NCBI GenBank assembly: GCA_964593455.1
Contig: CAZQHK010000018.1
Coordinates: 30,317-94,316 of the forward strand
Direction of reading: 5' to 3'
DNA length: 64,000 nt
DNA from: CAZQHK01 sp964593455
GTDB taxonomy: Bacteria > Muiribacteriota > CAYSPT01
The position numbers and the translations under genes are program-made. This document shows positions 9,123-18,602 of the stretch, piece after piece (the first letter of the stretch is position 1; the number at the start of each line of letters is the position of its first letter). The notes beneath the pieces were generated by a model. The model had not been told where the DNA came from. It saw only the letters and a list, made by a program, of their open reading frames with translations, and did not search any database.

Positions 9123-11849
9123 GTGACCATGAGAATCGAACGTAACGCTTTCATCTACAAGTGCTCATCGGGCAGGCAGCAGGGTATTGTCTTCTACATG
9201 GTTTGTACCATGGTTGTGATGGCGCTGATCCTGGGCGGAGCCTTTATTTTTTTCCTGAGAAGCGAAGTGCGGATGATAACCCATTCACAGAAAAGCGAGG
9301 TCTGCCTCTACCTGGCCGAAGGAGCCGCTAATGAAGCTTTTTTCCGTATCAGAGCATTGATGAATCAGAGGGATTCCGACCCTTATAAAGCGCTTAGGGA
9401 AAAATACTCGGAAGAGACGATTCCTATTAAAGGTTTGAATTTATATCTTTCAGGAAAACTGGCAGGTGATTTATACGCCGACCTCGCTGTCGGGGCGGAT
9501 TTCTTGAACCGGCAAAAGTTTCTCAAAGACCTGTATTCCAAAGACATTCCCGACGAGCAGCAAGACGATCGCGAAACCTATGGCGCCGTACGAGTGACCG
9601 TGGATGTCACGTATCGGGGACTAAAGAAACGGCTTACCGTGTACCGTGACATCAAAGTACTCAACCCCTATCCCCCGAAAGGCGATTTTTCCCTCTGGGC
9701 CAAAGACGCCGCCAGCCACACGTTGAACCCCTGGTTGAGCCAACTTGGACTACAGACCAAATGTCTGAGAGTTTTCAACGGCACAGACGACCAGCAGGAA
9801 TACGAAGACAATGCGGACGTCTTTCTCGGCGGGGGAGGACAACTGGCAGTGGGCAAGGTAGCAGGCTCGAATCAGGCGGAACATGTGGGTATCCCCAACA
9901 ATATGACCACATCAAAACGTCCGATTATCATTAATATTACCGGATTCTATCCCTTAGGTAACTCCCTGCTCGATCATTATGTCAAGCCGGGATCAATCGA
10001 CTGGAAAGGGATCTACCCTTTCTACGATAAAGTCTTCGCTGAATGGGTGAATCGCAGTGTTCCGAACCTGGAGTTCGATATCCATACGGAACAAAACGGA
10101 ATAAATGTAGATTCACACGACGGGTATAACAAAGCCCTCCCACCGGCCGGACGGCCATCGGCCTACCAGATGATGGGCCATGACCTTATTGTTGAAGAAG
10201 ATGACCCGGTAAAGGTCAAGACGTTTTGGGGTGAAAGAGAAATCGAGGAATACTCAGGTTTCAAATACTATTTTTTCGAGTCTTTCAACGAGAAACTGGA
10301 ACGCGATCTGGCGCCGGCAAAACCGTTCCTGGATATCACCCGAAGCGGCCTCGATCTATACGGAAGAGATTTTGCCCAGTTAAAGAAAGATCTCAATAAC
10401 CCAATTCCCATACAATTTGCTCACGCTATTTACGGCCAAGTCTACAAAAGCATGATCCGTCTCCGGGTGACTGATATTACCGATCCCGCCAATGTCCCCA
10501 AGGGCGGTATAACTATCAAGGGCAAATTCAAGACCCCCACACCACCGCCAGAAATCTTGCAACCGCTGATACAAAAAATCATCGTCTTCCAGAACCAGGG
10601 TTTTACCCCGGAAACACTGAAAAAAAAGCTCTTAAAAGGGGAGAAATTCCTGATTTATGAAATGCCTGAAGAGGAACAATTTGCCGACAAAGCAGCTGAA
10701 ATTTTGGAGAAATTCCAAGACGATAACCTCGAAATCGGGATACAAGCACCCGGGACCGTCTGGGGGCTAACCCCGTGGCGCGACCACATATCGTACAGTT
10801 CTTTCGCTCCCGACGAAAAGATGGATATCCTGAATCCTCCGTATTATATTGAAGGTAAACCGAATCCATGGCTAATGACCCTCCAGGTTCCCGCACTCAA
10901 AGACTTTGCGATGCCGCCCTGGTTGAAGGATTCCGATACGTACCGGAAATACATGACCCAGGTTGTACAAAGTCCTTATGATTACAAAGGTACCACCCGG
11001 CTCCAGTACAAAAACCGGGTTCGCGGCTACACGGTCAACGTGAAAAAGTGGGCAGATCCTGGATACCACCTGGAGGAACTCGGCTGGAACAAGATCTCTA
11101 AAAGTTTCGGGACAATCGATCATTTTATGGAAGAATCCGGTCTGGCAAGGTTCCGGCGGGGAGAAGAACCGTACCCGATCATGCGCCTGGACGGAGTCTG
11201 GTTAATCTCTATTTTCGATACATTCATGTTTGATACGAACACCATCTATAGTGGAAAAGGGACACTCATTTTCCTGACTGCCGACGAGGATGCCGGTGTG
11301 AATATCGACGGAATGTTCAGTGCAAAAATGTTTGAAAAAAATTTGAATGAGATACTGTCCAACAAAGCCTTCAACATCAACTACCGTGAAAACAGTGAGG
11401 AGTTTTCACTTGAAAATCTCGATTACCGATACGAAGAAGACTCGAAGCTGACGATCGTGCTTTTGACAATTCCCGGATTCAAAAGTAGAAATAAAATACA
11501 ACTGAGCAACCGGTTCGTCGAGGCTTCCATCTGTGCTCCTAGCACCACTGTCGAGCTCGTTACAAGGTACGGGAAAGAGAACAAGGAGTACGCCGGTTAT
11601 GACAGCCAGGGAGAGCCGCATTTCGACATCGACATACTGGGCAATCTCGTCCTGGGAGAACTGGATCTCAGGACCCTGGATAACAAACCCGGCGAAGAGA
11701 TGCAATCCGCCGGGGGGGCACTGCGCTGGGACCCGTTTATGGTGCCGCCGCATGATGATAATGAATATCTAATACAGGCCTATCGAGCCTACATGAGCCG
11801 GAAAGCTTCTTATTGGAGTATGATCACCATTTCGGGAGAGGAGGACTGA
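9123..11849 (+). CDS. PilX-like inner-membrane/pseudopilin-type protein with very large unknown C-terminal region
   Basis: The 908-residue protein starts with a short basic leader (RQQG), one hydrophobic helix (about residues 21-48, IVFYMVCTMVVMALIL and onward) and then SEVCLYLAEGAANEAFFRIR. This follows the PilX pattern of minor pilins, where a membrane helix is followed by helical A-E-x-A-x-x-E/A-A residues. PilX proteins are usually about 200 residues, so roughly 850 residues beyond the helix are unaccounted for. I recognise no domain there; it is soluble-looking, rich in aromatic and charged residues, and presumably exported. The start is GTG 9123 or ATG 9129; a GGTGA sequence overlaps both and does not decide. 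It is flanked by lipoprotein genes and followed by two clear prepilins, so it is probably a minor pilin or a pseudopilus-associated adhesin (inference). Confidence 0.8.
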   Translation: MTMRIERNAFIYKCSSGRQQGIVFYMVCTMVVMALILGGAFIFFLRSEVRMITHSQKSEVCLYLAEGAANEAFFRIRALMNQRDSDPYKALREKYSEETIPIKGLNLYLSGKLAGDLYADLAVGADFLNRQKFLKDLYSKDIPDEQQDDRETYGAVRVTVDVTYRGLKKRLTVYRDIKVLNPYPPKGDFSLWAKDAASHTLNPWLSQLGLQTKCLRVFNGTDDQQEYEDNADVFLGGGGQLAVGKVAGSNQAEHVGIPNNMTTSKRPIIINITGFYPLGNSLLDHYVKPGSIDWKGIYPFYDKVFAEWVNRSVPNLEFDIHTEQNGINVDSHDGYNKALPPAGRPSAYQMMGHDLIVEEDDPVKVKTFWGEREIEEYSGFKYYFFESFNEKLERDLAPAKPFLDITRSGLDLYGRDFAQLKKDLNNPIPIQFAHAIYGQVYKSMIRLRVTDITDPANVPKGGITIKGKFKTPTPPPEILQPLIQKIIVFQNQGFTPETLKKKLLKGEKFLIYEMPEEEQFADKAAEILEKFQDDNLEIGIQAPGTVWGLTPWRDHISYSSFAPDEKMDILNPPYYIEGKPNPWLMTLQVPALKDFAMPPWLKDSDTYRKYMTQVVQSPYDYKGTTRLQYKNRVRGYTVNVKKWADPGYHLEELGWNKISKSFGTIDHFMEESGLARFRRGEEPYPIMRLDGVWLISIFDTFMFDTNTIYSGKGTLIFLTADEDAGVNIDGMFSAKMFEKNLNEILSNKAFNINYRENSEEFSLENLDYRYEEDSKLTIVLLTIPGFKSRNKIQLSNRFVEASICAPSTTVELVTRYGKENKEYAGYDSQGEPHFDIDILGNLVLGELDLRTLDNKPGEEMQSAGGALRWDPFMVPPHDDNEYLIQAYRAYMSRKASYWSMITISGEED

Positions 11850-11856
11850 TACGGCT

Positions 11857-12552
11857 GTGAAAAAAACAGGGATCACGCTTGCAATCGTATTTTCCCTCCT
11901 GTGGGGAATGGCCCGGTGTTCACGGATCGAACCGCCGACAGAGACCGAACCGGACTCTCCGAAAACCGCACAACGAAGCGGGCTGGCAAAACTTATCTTC
12001 GGCACCAAACGCAGACCTCCGTCTTCTGTCGAACCGGATTCGGACTCCGGCCGATCTTACCAGCCGCAGCCCAGCCCGTTGAGCGACAAAGACTTCAAAC
12101 GCAGTCTCGAAATCATCAAGGAAGCCGAACGGACACGAACCTTTGTCGAAGCAGAGAACCTTCGGCGGAAAGGCGATTACGAACAGGCCCTGAAACGGTA
12201 TGACCGCGCCTTGGCCAGCCGGCCGGAAAACGGCTATATCAGGCAGCGGAGACTGCTCGCCCTGCGCCCCATACAACAGCTGGAGTCTCAGGAGAACGGA
12301 TATCTTCAAAGAGCCTCTTCCCACCTGATAAACAGGCGGCTGGAAGCAGCGGAGGAGGCAGCCCGTCTGGCCCTGGAAGCAGCGGGCGGAAACCCCTATA
12401 TAGAGCAGAAGGTCAACGAAATCATAGCTATCTGCTACCGTGGGAAGAACCGGTTGAAAGCCACTGCCGCGCGAGGCCGGGCCTGGGAACTCCATCATCG
12501 GATCCAGGCCGATATTACCAACGCGTATTTTTACCTGGAAAGAGGAGAGTGA
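11857..12552 (+). CDS. Exported TPR-like protein of the pilus-like operon
   Basis: The 231-residue protein has an N-terminal signal (MKKTGITLAIVFSLLWGMARC). The Cys sits where a lipobox Cys would be, but the preceding residue is Arg, so lipidation is doubtful. A Pro/Ser/Glu-rich linker follows, then two to three helical repeats, one clearly TPR-like (EAENLRRKGDYEQALKRYDR, about residues 98-120). The start is GTG 11857, after AGGAGG placed just before the stop of the preceding gene, suggesting translational coupling (7-nt gap). It probably acts as a periplasmic scaffold or assembly factor for the neighbouring pilins; this is inferred from context only. Confidence 0.78.
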   Translation: MKKTGITLAIVFSLLWGMARCSRIEPPTETEPDSPKTAQRSGLAKLIFGTKRRPPSSVEPDSDSGRSYQPQPSPLSDKDFKRSLEIIKEAERTRTFVEAENLRRKGDYEQALKRYDRALASRPENGYIRQRRLLALRPIQQLESQENGYLQRASSHLINRRLEAAEEAARLALEAAGGNPYIEQKVNEIIAICYRGKNRLKATAARGRAWELHHRIQADITNAYFYLERGE

Positions 12553-12556
12553 CGGT

Positions 12557-13099
12557 ATGCAGTTGACACCGAGACCATCCAGAACCGGGTTCACTATCCT
12601 GGAGATATTGGTGGCCATCACTCTGTTAGGCCTGGCTCTGATCCCCATCTTCGGCATGCTGGTTTTCGGATCGAGAAACACGGGCAAGGTAGGTGACATC
12701 ATCATCGCTTCCCACCTGGCCTCGGAAAAGATGGAACTCATCAAGAGCAAGAAGTTTACTTCTATCAATATGGATGACGCAGACAGCGATGGATTTGGCG
12801 ACAATGACCTGGTCGATTTCAACAAACAGATATACGAAATCGGACGTAACCGTACGAAATACGAGACCAGCGGCAAGGATATCAACGGCCAACCAATTAT
12901 CGTCTACCCCGAAGAGTTCGGTAGATTCACCCGCCGAACCACCGTTGAGCCGTATGAGGACAACAATGGCAGATGGGCCTTCAAGGTAATCATGGTGGAA
13001 GTGTCCTGGCTAGACATTAAAGGGGAGCCGGTTGACACCAGAGTCACGTTGAAAACCCTTGTAGCCAATGAGGATTTGTTGATTTATGACTTTAAATAA
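12557..13099 (+). CDS. Type IV prepilin-like minor pilin (PilV/PulI type)
   Basis: The 180-residue protein has a classical type III signal: a short leader ending in Gly, then FTILEILVAITLLGLALIPIFGML. Cleavage should fall between Gly and Phe, and the Glu at mature position 5 needed for assembly is present. The C-terminal region contains an Asp-rich DADSDGFGDNDL segment (about residues 75-86) that may bind calcium, as in some pseudopilins. The start is ATG 12557, 4 nt after the preceding stop, with GGAG upstream. It overlaps the next prepilin gene by 14 nt. Its place beside a PilW-like gene and a PilX-like gene matches the V-W-X minor pilin sets that prime pilus assembly. Confidence 0.88.
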   Translation: MQLTPRPSRTGFTILEILVAITLLGLALIPIFGMLVFGSRNTGKVGDIIIASHLASEKMELIKSKKFTSINMDDADSDGFGDNDLVDFNKQIYEIGRNRTKYETSGKDINGQPIIVYPEEFGRFTRRTTVEPYEDNNGRWAFKVIMVEVSWLDIKGEPVDTRVTLKTLVANEDLLIYDFK

Positions 13100-13904
13100 C
13101 CGTTTTTTTATGAATACTTCGGGCACAAAGGCCGGTTTTTCCCTGGTGGAGATACTGGTCGCGGCGATGGTCACCGTGGTGCTCGTAGGAGCGCTCTACA
13201 CTTTCTTCTCTGGTGTTTACAAGCACTTCACCCGGGGCACCGTCCTGCTTGAACTGGAGAAAGAGAGCCGCCTGGTGATGGAACGCCTGAAAAATGATAT
13301 CCGGGGCGCCTGCACGCGAGGGATAACCCGGATGGGCGCACCGCCCGACACCCAATTTCATATGATCATTGCCGAGGAACCATATGAAAGTTACGGTGAA
13401 CCTCGGAGCAGTATCACCGGTAAACAGGATTACATACATGGACGTACCCTGAAGTTCTTCAAATTTCGGTATCCCGGAGTCAAGCAAAACCCACCGACTG
13501 CATCCCTTGTCACCTGGACCAGTTACGAGAAGAAGGACTCCGATGGCAAGAATTGGATGATCGTGCAACGCACCGAAGACAACCTAACTGAAAAAATACT
13601 CAGAATTCGTCAGAAAGGAAACGATTACGTTTATCTCTATTTCGTCGTGTTCAGCGTAGACGAAGTAACCAGGGAGATCGTCAAACAAGGAGACGCCAGC
13701 CCCGAGGAAATCGGGTCGGGCGGCAGGTTCTTTGTCCGTATCCACTTCGAAATCTCCCAGGAAGTCAACAAGATTGCCCGAAAAATGAAGCTGATAACGG
13801 CTGTTTATCCCCGGCAGTTAAACATCTTCGACCGCGACCCCCACTGGAAACCAAATCCACACTCCATGGTGGAGGTCCCTACCGACCTTCAACCTTCATA
13901 TTAA
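13086..13904 (+). CDS. Type IV prepilin-like minor pilin (PilW/PulJ type)
   Basis: The 272-residue protein carries a prepilin signal GFSLVEILVAAMVTVVLVGALY, with cleavage after Gly and Glu at mature position 5. PilW/PulJ-type proteins are the longest minor pilins and typically continue with a helix such as LLELEKESRLVMERLKNDIRGA, as here. The remainder is beta-rich and probably globular. ATG 13086 overlaps the upstream gene by 14 nt; an internal ATG at 13110 would still keep the signal. It is the last gene of the five-gene operon; an inverted-repeat element begins 2 nt after its stop codon (TAA 13902-13904). Confidence 0.88.
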   Translation: MTLNNRFFMNTSGTKAGFSLVEILVAAMVTVVLVGALYTFFSGVYKHFTRGTVLLELEKESRLVMERLKNDIRGACTRGITRMGAPPDTQFHMIIAEEPYESYGEPRSSITGKQDYIHGRTLKFFKFRYPGVKQNPPTASLVTWTSYEKKDSDGKNWMIVQRTEDNLTEKILRIRQKGNDYVYLYFVVFSVDEVTREIVKQGDASPEEIGSGGRFFVRIHFEISQEVNKIARKMKLITAVYPRQLNIFDRDPHWKPNPHSMVEVPTDLQPSY

Positions 13905-13906
13905 GT

Positions 13907-14094
13907 TTAACCCACATATTTCACCAGTATGCCTACTCCGGTCGCGAATTCACACGCATCTTCTACGTTACGCTTCACGCGCCTGTCCTCGACGTATCGC
14001 AGCGGATACGCCTGCGGAAAGCTTGATCGCGTGCCTTGAAGCTACGCATGACTTCGCAACCTCGTGACGGCAACTCGTGAAATATGTGGGCTAA
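13907..14094 (+). repeat. Dispersed element with terminal inverted repeats, copy 1
   Basis: The 188-bp element is bounded by TTAACCCACATATTTCAC (13907-13924) and its near-perfect inverse GTGAAATATGTGGGCTAA (14077-14094). A second copy lies at 49400-49534 in the opposite orientation. Besides the ends, the copies share internal blocks: CGCATCTTCTRCGTTACGCT, GCGTGCCTTGAA and CAACCTCGTGACGG or a close variant. It encodes nothing and behaves like a MITE or REP-like sequence. It occupies most of the 13905-14176 intergenic space. Confidence 0.85.
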
Positions 14095-14176
14095 GTATTC
14101 TGCTGGTAAACTCCGATATCTATTGTTGAGGCAAGAAGCTTAATCTATCTCTAACACGATGCCAGGAGGTGCTCTC

Positions 14177-14953
14177 ATGCACAGATATGCAACTCTCAGT
14201 AAACTGACGACCATTCCCTTCGTTATTCTTTTCTTGACTATCTCCGCCCAGGCTTCCATGGCTGCCCAATGTATAACCGGCAGCACGGGACTCATCAAAG
14301 TCCCTTCAGTCCGCTATCTTCCACCCGCCACGTTCGAGATGGGCGCCCATGTCGAGACCTATTCCGCGGTGGATCTTCTCGGGGCGGAATCGCACGATCA
14401 GCGCATTCACCTGAAAGGCAATTACGGCGTGCTGGAAGGTCTCGAACTCGGATTCAAGAAAACCTTTGATTCGACCGACGTGTTCGAAGAACCGGATATC
14501 GTCATCAACGGAAAATTCACCTTCGAACCACTACCATTGGGCAAATTCACGGTCGGACTGGTGGTGGATTCCACCATCAACGCGTACAATTCCGTTTACG
14601 TCCTCTATGGCAGCCCCACCGTCTTCTTCGGCCTGGGCGGCAACTTCGGCGGCGCCAGCAACAGGCTCAACAACTGGGCCCACTTCGGTGGATACGACAA
14701 CCTCAACTTCAAGCCCGAAAGCTTTTTCTTCCTGGCCGGCGCGGAGTTCGAGTTCGGGCAGGGGCGGTTCATGCTGGAGTATGATGGCGGCGCTTTCAAT
14801 GCCGGTCTGCGATATCTCCTGACCGAACAGTTTACCCTTGATCTCTTCTTCATGGGCGAGAACGACTACGACGAGTTCTATGAGGCGCGGGGACCCTGGT
14901 CTAACAAATATAATCGCACCAAGGCCGCCATTGGAATCAGCTCGACGTTTTAG
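14177..14953 (+). CDS. Outer-membrane beta-barrel protein, YjbH-like
   Basis: The 258-residue protein has a cleavable signal peptide (about residues 1-27, ending near SMAAQC). The mature N-terminus resembles YjbH-type proteins (TGSTGLIKVPSVRYLPP, then FEMGAHV). The rest alternates polar and aromatic residues in short beta strands separated by Gly/Asn/Asp turns and ends in Phe, the usual terminal residue recognised by the BAM machinery. About 10-12 strands are expected. ATG 14177 is preceded by AGGAGGTG at 6 nt; the longer frame from 14159 has no better site. Function is unknown; family members often accompany exopolysaccharide export. It is the clearest evidence in the window that the cell has an outer membrane. 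Confidence 0.8.
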   Translation: MHRYATLSKLTTIPFVILFLTISAQASMAAQCITGSTGLIKVPSVRYLPPATFEMGAHVETYSAVDLLGAESHDQRIHLKGNYGVLEGLELGFKKTFDSTDVFEEPDIVINGKFTFEPLPLGKFTVGLVVDSTINAYNSVYVLYGSPTVFFGLGGNFGGASNRLNNWAHFGGYDNLNFKPESFFFLAGAEFEFGQGRFMLEYDGGAFNAGLRYLLTEQFTLDLFFMGENDYDEFYEARGPWSNKYNRTKAAIGISSTF

Positions 14954-14991
14954 CTCTCATATTCCACCAATTATCCTACTGAGAGATTTAG

Positions 14992-15673
14992 TTAGCCGTG
15001 AATCTCATGGTAGCGGTGAATGAAATGCTCAAACTCTATATTCTGCTGCAGCAGCATAGACTCGTTTCTGGTCTGCATATAGAGATTGAAGAGGTCCGTC
15101 TTGCTCTTGACCTGGTACACGTGCTGACGGCCGCCGCCGTGGGCGCGTTTGAAATACCCGGGAAGCCCGTTCACGTGACTGACCGGTCCGTCGAAACTGA
15201 AGTCGAACCTTCCCCGGTCGGGATCGGTTGAATCGGGACTCATTTTCATGAAATGTGCCTCCGGGAAGAAAACCGTCCGGGGTATGTTAAATCCCAGTGT
15301 CCGGGCAATGATATAATCCCTGGATTTGCTTTCATCGATAGAGATCGGGTAGTTAAAAACCTGTACCCCGCTGTTCAGAACCGCGATGTCCAGAAATGTT
15401 CCAACACTGCGCACCATAGTGCCGATGCGGTCCCATATGACATCCGTCCGGTTGATGTGATTGATCGGCCGGGGGTTGAAATCCGTGTGGGGAGGTCCCG
15501 TTTGCGTGCGATCTCGTCATTACTGACCAGTTTGATAACCCGATTGTCGATATTGACACCTTGCTTCTTCACCGTCCGGGAGAAGCTTTTTCAAAGTCGT
15601 CGTAAAAAATCACCAGGCTCTCCCAATTGCCGTCGTAGTAAGCGTAGACGCGCAGGCTAAGCGGTTCATTCAT
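14992..15673 (-). pseudogene. Decayed ATP-grasp (RimK/glutathione-synthetase-like) gene
   Basis: A good start (ATG 15671-15673 behind AAGGAGGG) opens a frame encoding MNEPLSLRVYAYYDGNWES, which stops after about 34 codons. Recognisable sequence then continues in a second frame (KKQGVNIDNRVIKLVSNDE) and a third frame from about 15480 to 14992 (TDVIWDRIGTMVRSVGTFLD, SIDESKSRDYIIARTLGFN). That order matches ATP-grasp proteins of the D-x-(I/V)-W-x-R type. Two successive one-base losses, or equivalents, explain the frame changes. The last frame also ends soon after LLQQNIEFEHFIHRY, well before the metal-binding part of the fold, so the 3' end is missing as well. It is probably non-functional. Confidence 0.75.
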
Positions 15674-15815
15674 AATTATTTATCCCTCCTTGTTATCCGG
15701 GTTTATTGCTTAAGAATACAGTTTAGCACTCAATTCATTCATTCTGCAAGCACTTCTGGCCTGCAGGCGGTCTCCTGTGATACACTGCCTTGCGAAGTTG
15801 AAGGAGGTCTTTCCG

Positions 15816-18578
15816 GTGAGCGGTCAACAAAAAACCAACGGTTCCCCGACGCTGATACTCATCGACGGATTGAGTCTCATCTACCGGGCGCACTACGCGT
15901 TTATCAGAAATCCGTTGATGACCCGGGACGGTTTTCCCACGTCCGCCATATTCGGGTTCACCCGGTTTCTGATGAAACTCATGAAAGATCTCAATCCCTC
16001 CCATGCCGCCCTCACTCTTGACGCCGGCCGGGAAACGTTTAGAAAGAAGCTCTTTTCCGGGTATAAAGCCCACCGGGAAGAGATGCCGGACGAGCTAAAG
16101 TCCCAGATACCGCTCATTGTCGAACTGGCGAAGAACTGGGGTTTGAAGGTGTTTTCCATGCCAGGATTCGAGGCAGATGATCTGATCGGCACACTGGCGG
16201 AAAAAGCGGATGAAGAAGGCCTTAAAACCGTTATCATAACCGGAGACCGGGACCTGCTCCAACTCGTCAGCCACCATGTCACCGTTATCAGGACCGTAAA
16301 AGGTTTGAGTAAAACGAGAGTTTACGATGAGCAAGCTTTCCAGGTAGAGTATGGTATCGAACCCCGGCAATTCGTCGACGTAAAAGCGCTGAGTGGAGAT
16401 ACTTCCGACAATATTCCGGGCGTGCCCGGTATCGGTGAAAAAACCGCCCTGGACTTGATCCGGCAGTTCGGTTCCATCGACCATGTCCTGCAACAAATAG
16501 ATGCAGTCAAAGGAGAAAAGAGACGGCTGTCAATCAGAAACAACATCGACACGCTTAAGCAGGCGCGAGAGCTCTGCCTGATCCGGCGTGATGTCCCACT
16601 CCCAACGACAGTGGATGATCTGCTTATCGAACCGGCCAACAACCAGGAATTGGCCGCTATTTTGACCCGCTGCGAGCTTAACAGTTTAAAAAAAGAAGTC
16701 GCCGAATTATTCATGACGGATGAAAGCCTCTTCACCAAAGAATCCCCTTCCCGCCGGCTTGAACCGGCCCTGGTTCTTACCGCGGATGATCTCGAAGCAC
16801 TCAGGAAAACTCTCATAACACACGATACGTTTGCGTTCCTGCCGGTCATTAAAGACCCCCGGCCGAGGCGGGAGGAATGTATCGGAATCACCATGGCCGT
16901 TCAACCTGACCGCGTGTGGTACATCCCCCTCGGACATCTATACCTGGGCGCTCCGGTACAGCTGTCGCAAGAGACGGTATTGGCGGGACTGAAACCGATA
17001 CTGGAGAATCCGGCCAAACGAATGATCTGTTTTGATTACAAGTTGGCCTTGAGAGCCATGTTGGCAGCTGGAACAAGGCTCGGGCCGCCGGTTTTTGATG
17101 TCCTCCTGGCAGCTTATCTCCTGGCTCCGTCGCAACGCGTCTACCAGCCTGAAGAACTGGCAAAACACTATCTTTGTGAGCACCGGGTGTCTGTTTTAGA
17201 CGTCCCCGAACCGGCTGTTTTTTTGAAAAAATCGAATCTGCTGGATGAAACAGAGGTGGAACAAGCCGGCAGGTTCTTCGGACAGCGGGCCAGTGATATT
17301 CTCGGGCTGTGGACCGAACTTGAGCAGAAACTCGAGCAGGAAAAGCTTTCCCGGCTGTTGACCGTTATCGAGCTTCCGCTCTCAGCCGTTTTGGCCGACA
17401 TGGAAACCTTAGGGATACGAATCGACCCATCGGTGCTTCGCGATCTATCCGGACAACTGACCACAAAAATAAAGCAACTGGAAGAAAAAATATTCAAAGA
17501 ATGCAACTCCCGTTTCAATCTGAACTCTCCCAAACAACTGGCACACGTCCTGTATGAAAAGATGCAGCTGCCGCAGCTCAAATCAAAACCGACCACGGCC
17601 GCCGATGTATTGACCGAACTTTCATCAATGGGGTACGAGGTAGCAGATCTCATACTGACATACCGTGAAGCGGTTAAACTGAAAACCACCTACCTCGACT
17701 CGCTTCCCCAGGAAATGCTGCTGCATACCACCAGGATTCATACCACGTTTCACCAGGTTGTTACTGCTACCGGTCGGCTCAGTTCGGCCTCTCCAAATCT
17801 TCAAAACATCCCGGTCAGAGGAACTCTGGGCAAGCAGGTACGCAAAGCTTTCATTCCGAAAGACGGCTGGCTGTTTTTGTCCCTGGACTACTCGCAGATC
17901 GAGCTTCGAATACTGGCCCACATTACCCGTGATCCCAGGCTCATAAGCGCTTTTACAACCGGGGAGGACATTCACCTTGCCACTGCCACCGAAATATTCG
18001 AAGTTCAACCCGAGGACGTAACGCCGGGGATGAGGCGGGAAGCGAAAGTGGTTAACTTTGGAATCCTCTACGGGATGAGCCCGTACGGACTGGCCCAGGA
18101 ACTCAGAATTACCTTATCCCGGGCTCGGGATTACATCGATCGGTACTTCGAGAAATATCCTCAGGTGGCTAAATTCTCTCGTGATGTCGTGGAACAGGCC
18201 AAAGAGGCGGGATATGTCAGTACGCTGTCGGGAAGAAAACGATTCATCCCAGAGCTGGCCGCCAAGAATCGCAACACCAGGGCTTTCGGGGAACGAATTG
18301 CCATCAACACCCCGATTCAGGGGACATCGGCGGACCTGATAAAAAAAGCGATGATAGAGATACACGCCGCCCTGGCTAAGAGTGATCTCAAAGCCCGTAT
18401 GCTACTCCAGATTCACGATGAGCTTTTGTTCGAGCTTCCGCCAGAGGAGCTTAAACCCTGCGTCCGGCTGGTCGAACCGATCATGCGCAAAGCGATCAAG
18501 CTCGATGTCCCCATCGTACTCGATGCCCGCTGTGGCAAAAACTGGATGGAACTCGAAAAGCTCGATATCAAAGGATAA
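15816..18578 (+). CDS. polA: DNA polymerase I with likely inactive proofreading domain
   Basis: The 920-residue enzyme fills gaps and removes RNA primers in replication and repair. It has an N-terminal 5'-3' exonuclease domain (about residues 10-290, with GFEADDLIGTLA, TGDRDLLQL and the GVPGIGEKTA helix-hairpin-helix), a central exonuclease-like domain, and the polymerase domain (about 540-920). Polymerase motifs are intact: A, LDYSQIELR with Asp691; B, RREAKVVNFGILYG; C, QIHDELLFE with Asp868. In the central domain the exo I acidic pair (D-x-E) is replaced by FAFLP near residue 340 and exo II lacks its Asp, so proofreading is probably lost, as in Taq. GTG 15816 is preceded by AAGGAGG at 8 nt; 13 further upstream codons are in frame but lack support. 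Confidence 0.95.
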   Translation: MSGQQKTNGSPTLILIDGLSLIYRAHYAFIRNPLMTRDGFPTSAIFGFTRFLMKLMKDLNPSHAALTLDAGRETFRKKLFSGYKAHREEMPDELKSQIPLIVELAKNWGLKVFSMPGFEADDLIGTLAEKADEEGLKTVIITGDRDLLQLVSHHVTVIRTVKGLSKTRVYDEQAFQVEYGIEPRQFVDVKALSGDTSDNIPGVPGIGEKTALDLIRQFGSIDHVLQQIDAVKGEKRRLSIRNNIDTLKQARELCLIRRDVPLPTTVDDLLIEPANNQELAAILTRCELNSLKKEVAELFMTDESLFTKESPSRRLEPALVLTADDLEALRKTLITHDTFAFLPVIKDPRPRREECIGITMAVQPDRVWYIPLGHLYLGAPVQLSQETVLAGLKPILENPAKRMICFDYKLALRAMLAAGTRLGPPVFDVLLAAYLLAPSQRVYQPEELAKHYLCEHRVSVLDVPEPAVFLKKSNLLDETEVEQAGRFFGQRASDILGLWTELEQKLEQEKLSRLLTVIELPLSAVLADMETLGIRIDPSVLRDLSGQLTTKIKQLEEKIFKECNSRFNLNSPKQLAHVLYEKMQLPQLKSKPTTAADVLTELSSMGYEVADLILTYREAVKLKTTYLDSLPQEMLLHTTRIHTTFHQVVTATGRLSSASPNLQNIPVRGTLGKQVRKAFIPKDGWLFLSLDYSQIELRILAHITRDPRLISAFTTGEDIHLATATEIFEVQPEDVTPGMRREAKVVNFGILYGMSPYGLAQELRITLSRARDYIDRYFEKYPQVAKFSRDVVEQAKEAGYVSTLSGRKRFIPELAAKNRNTRAFGERIAINTPIQGTSADLIKKAMIEIHAALAKSDLKARMLLQIHDELLFELPPEELKPCVRLVEPIMRKAIKLDVPIVLDARCGKNWMELEKLDIKG

Positions 18579-18602
18579 AAGCGATCTTCGTAACGAGTGA
18601 AT

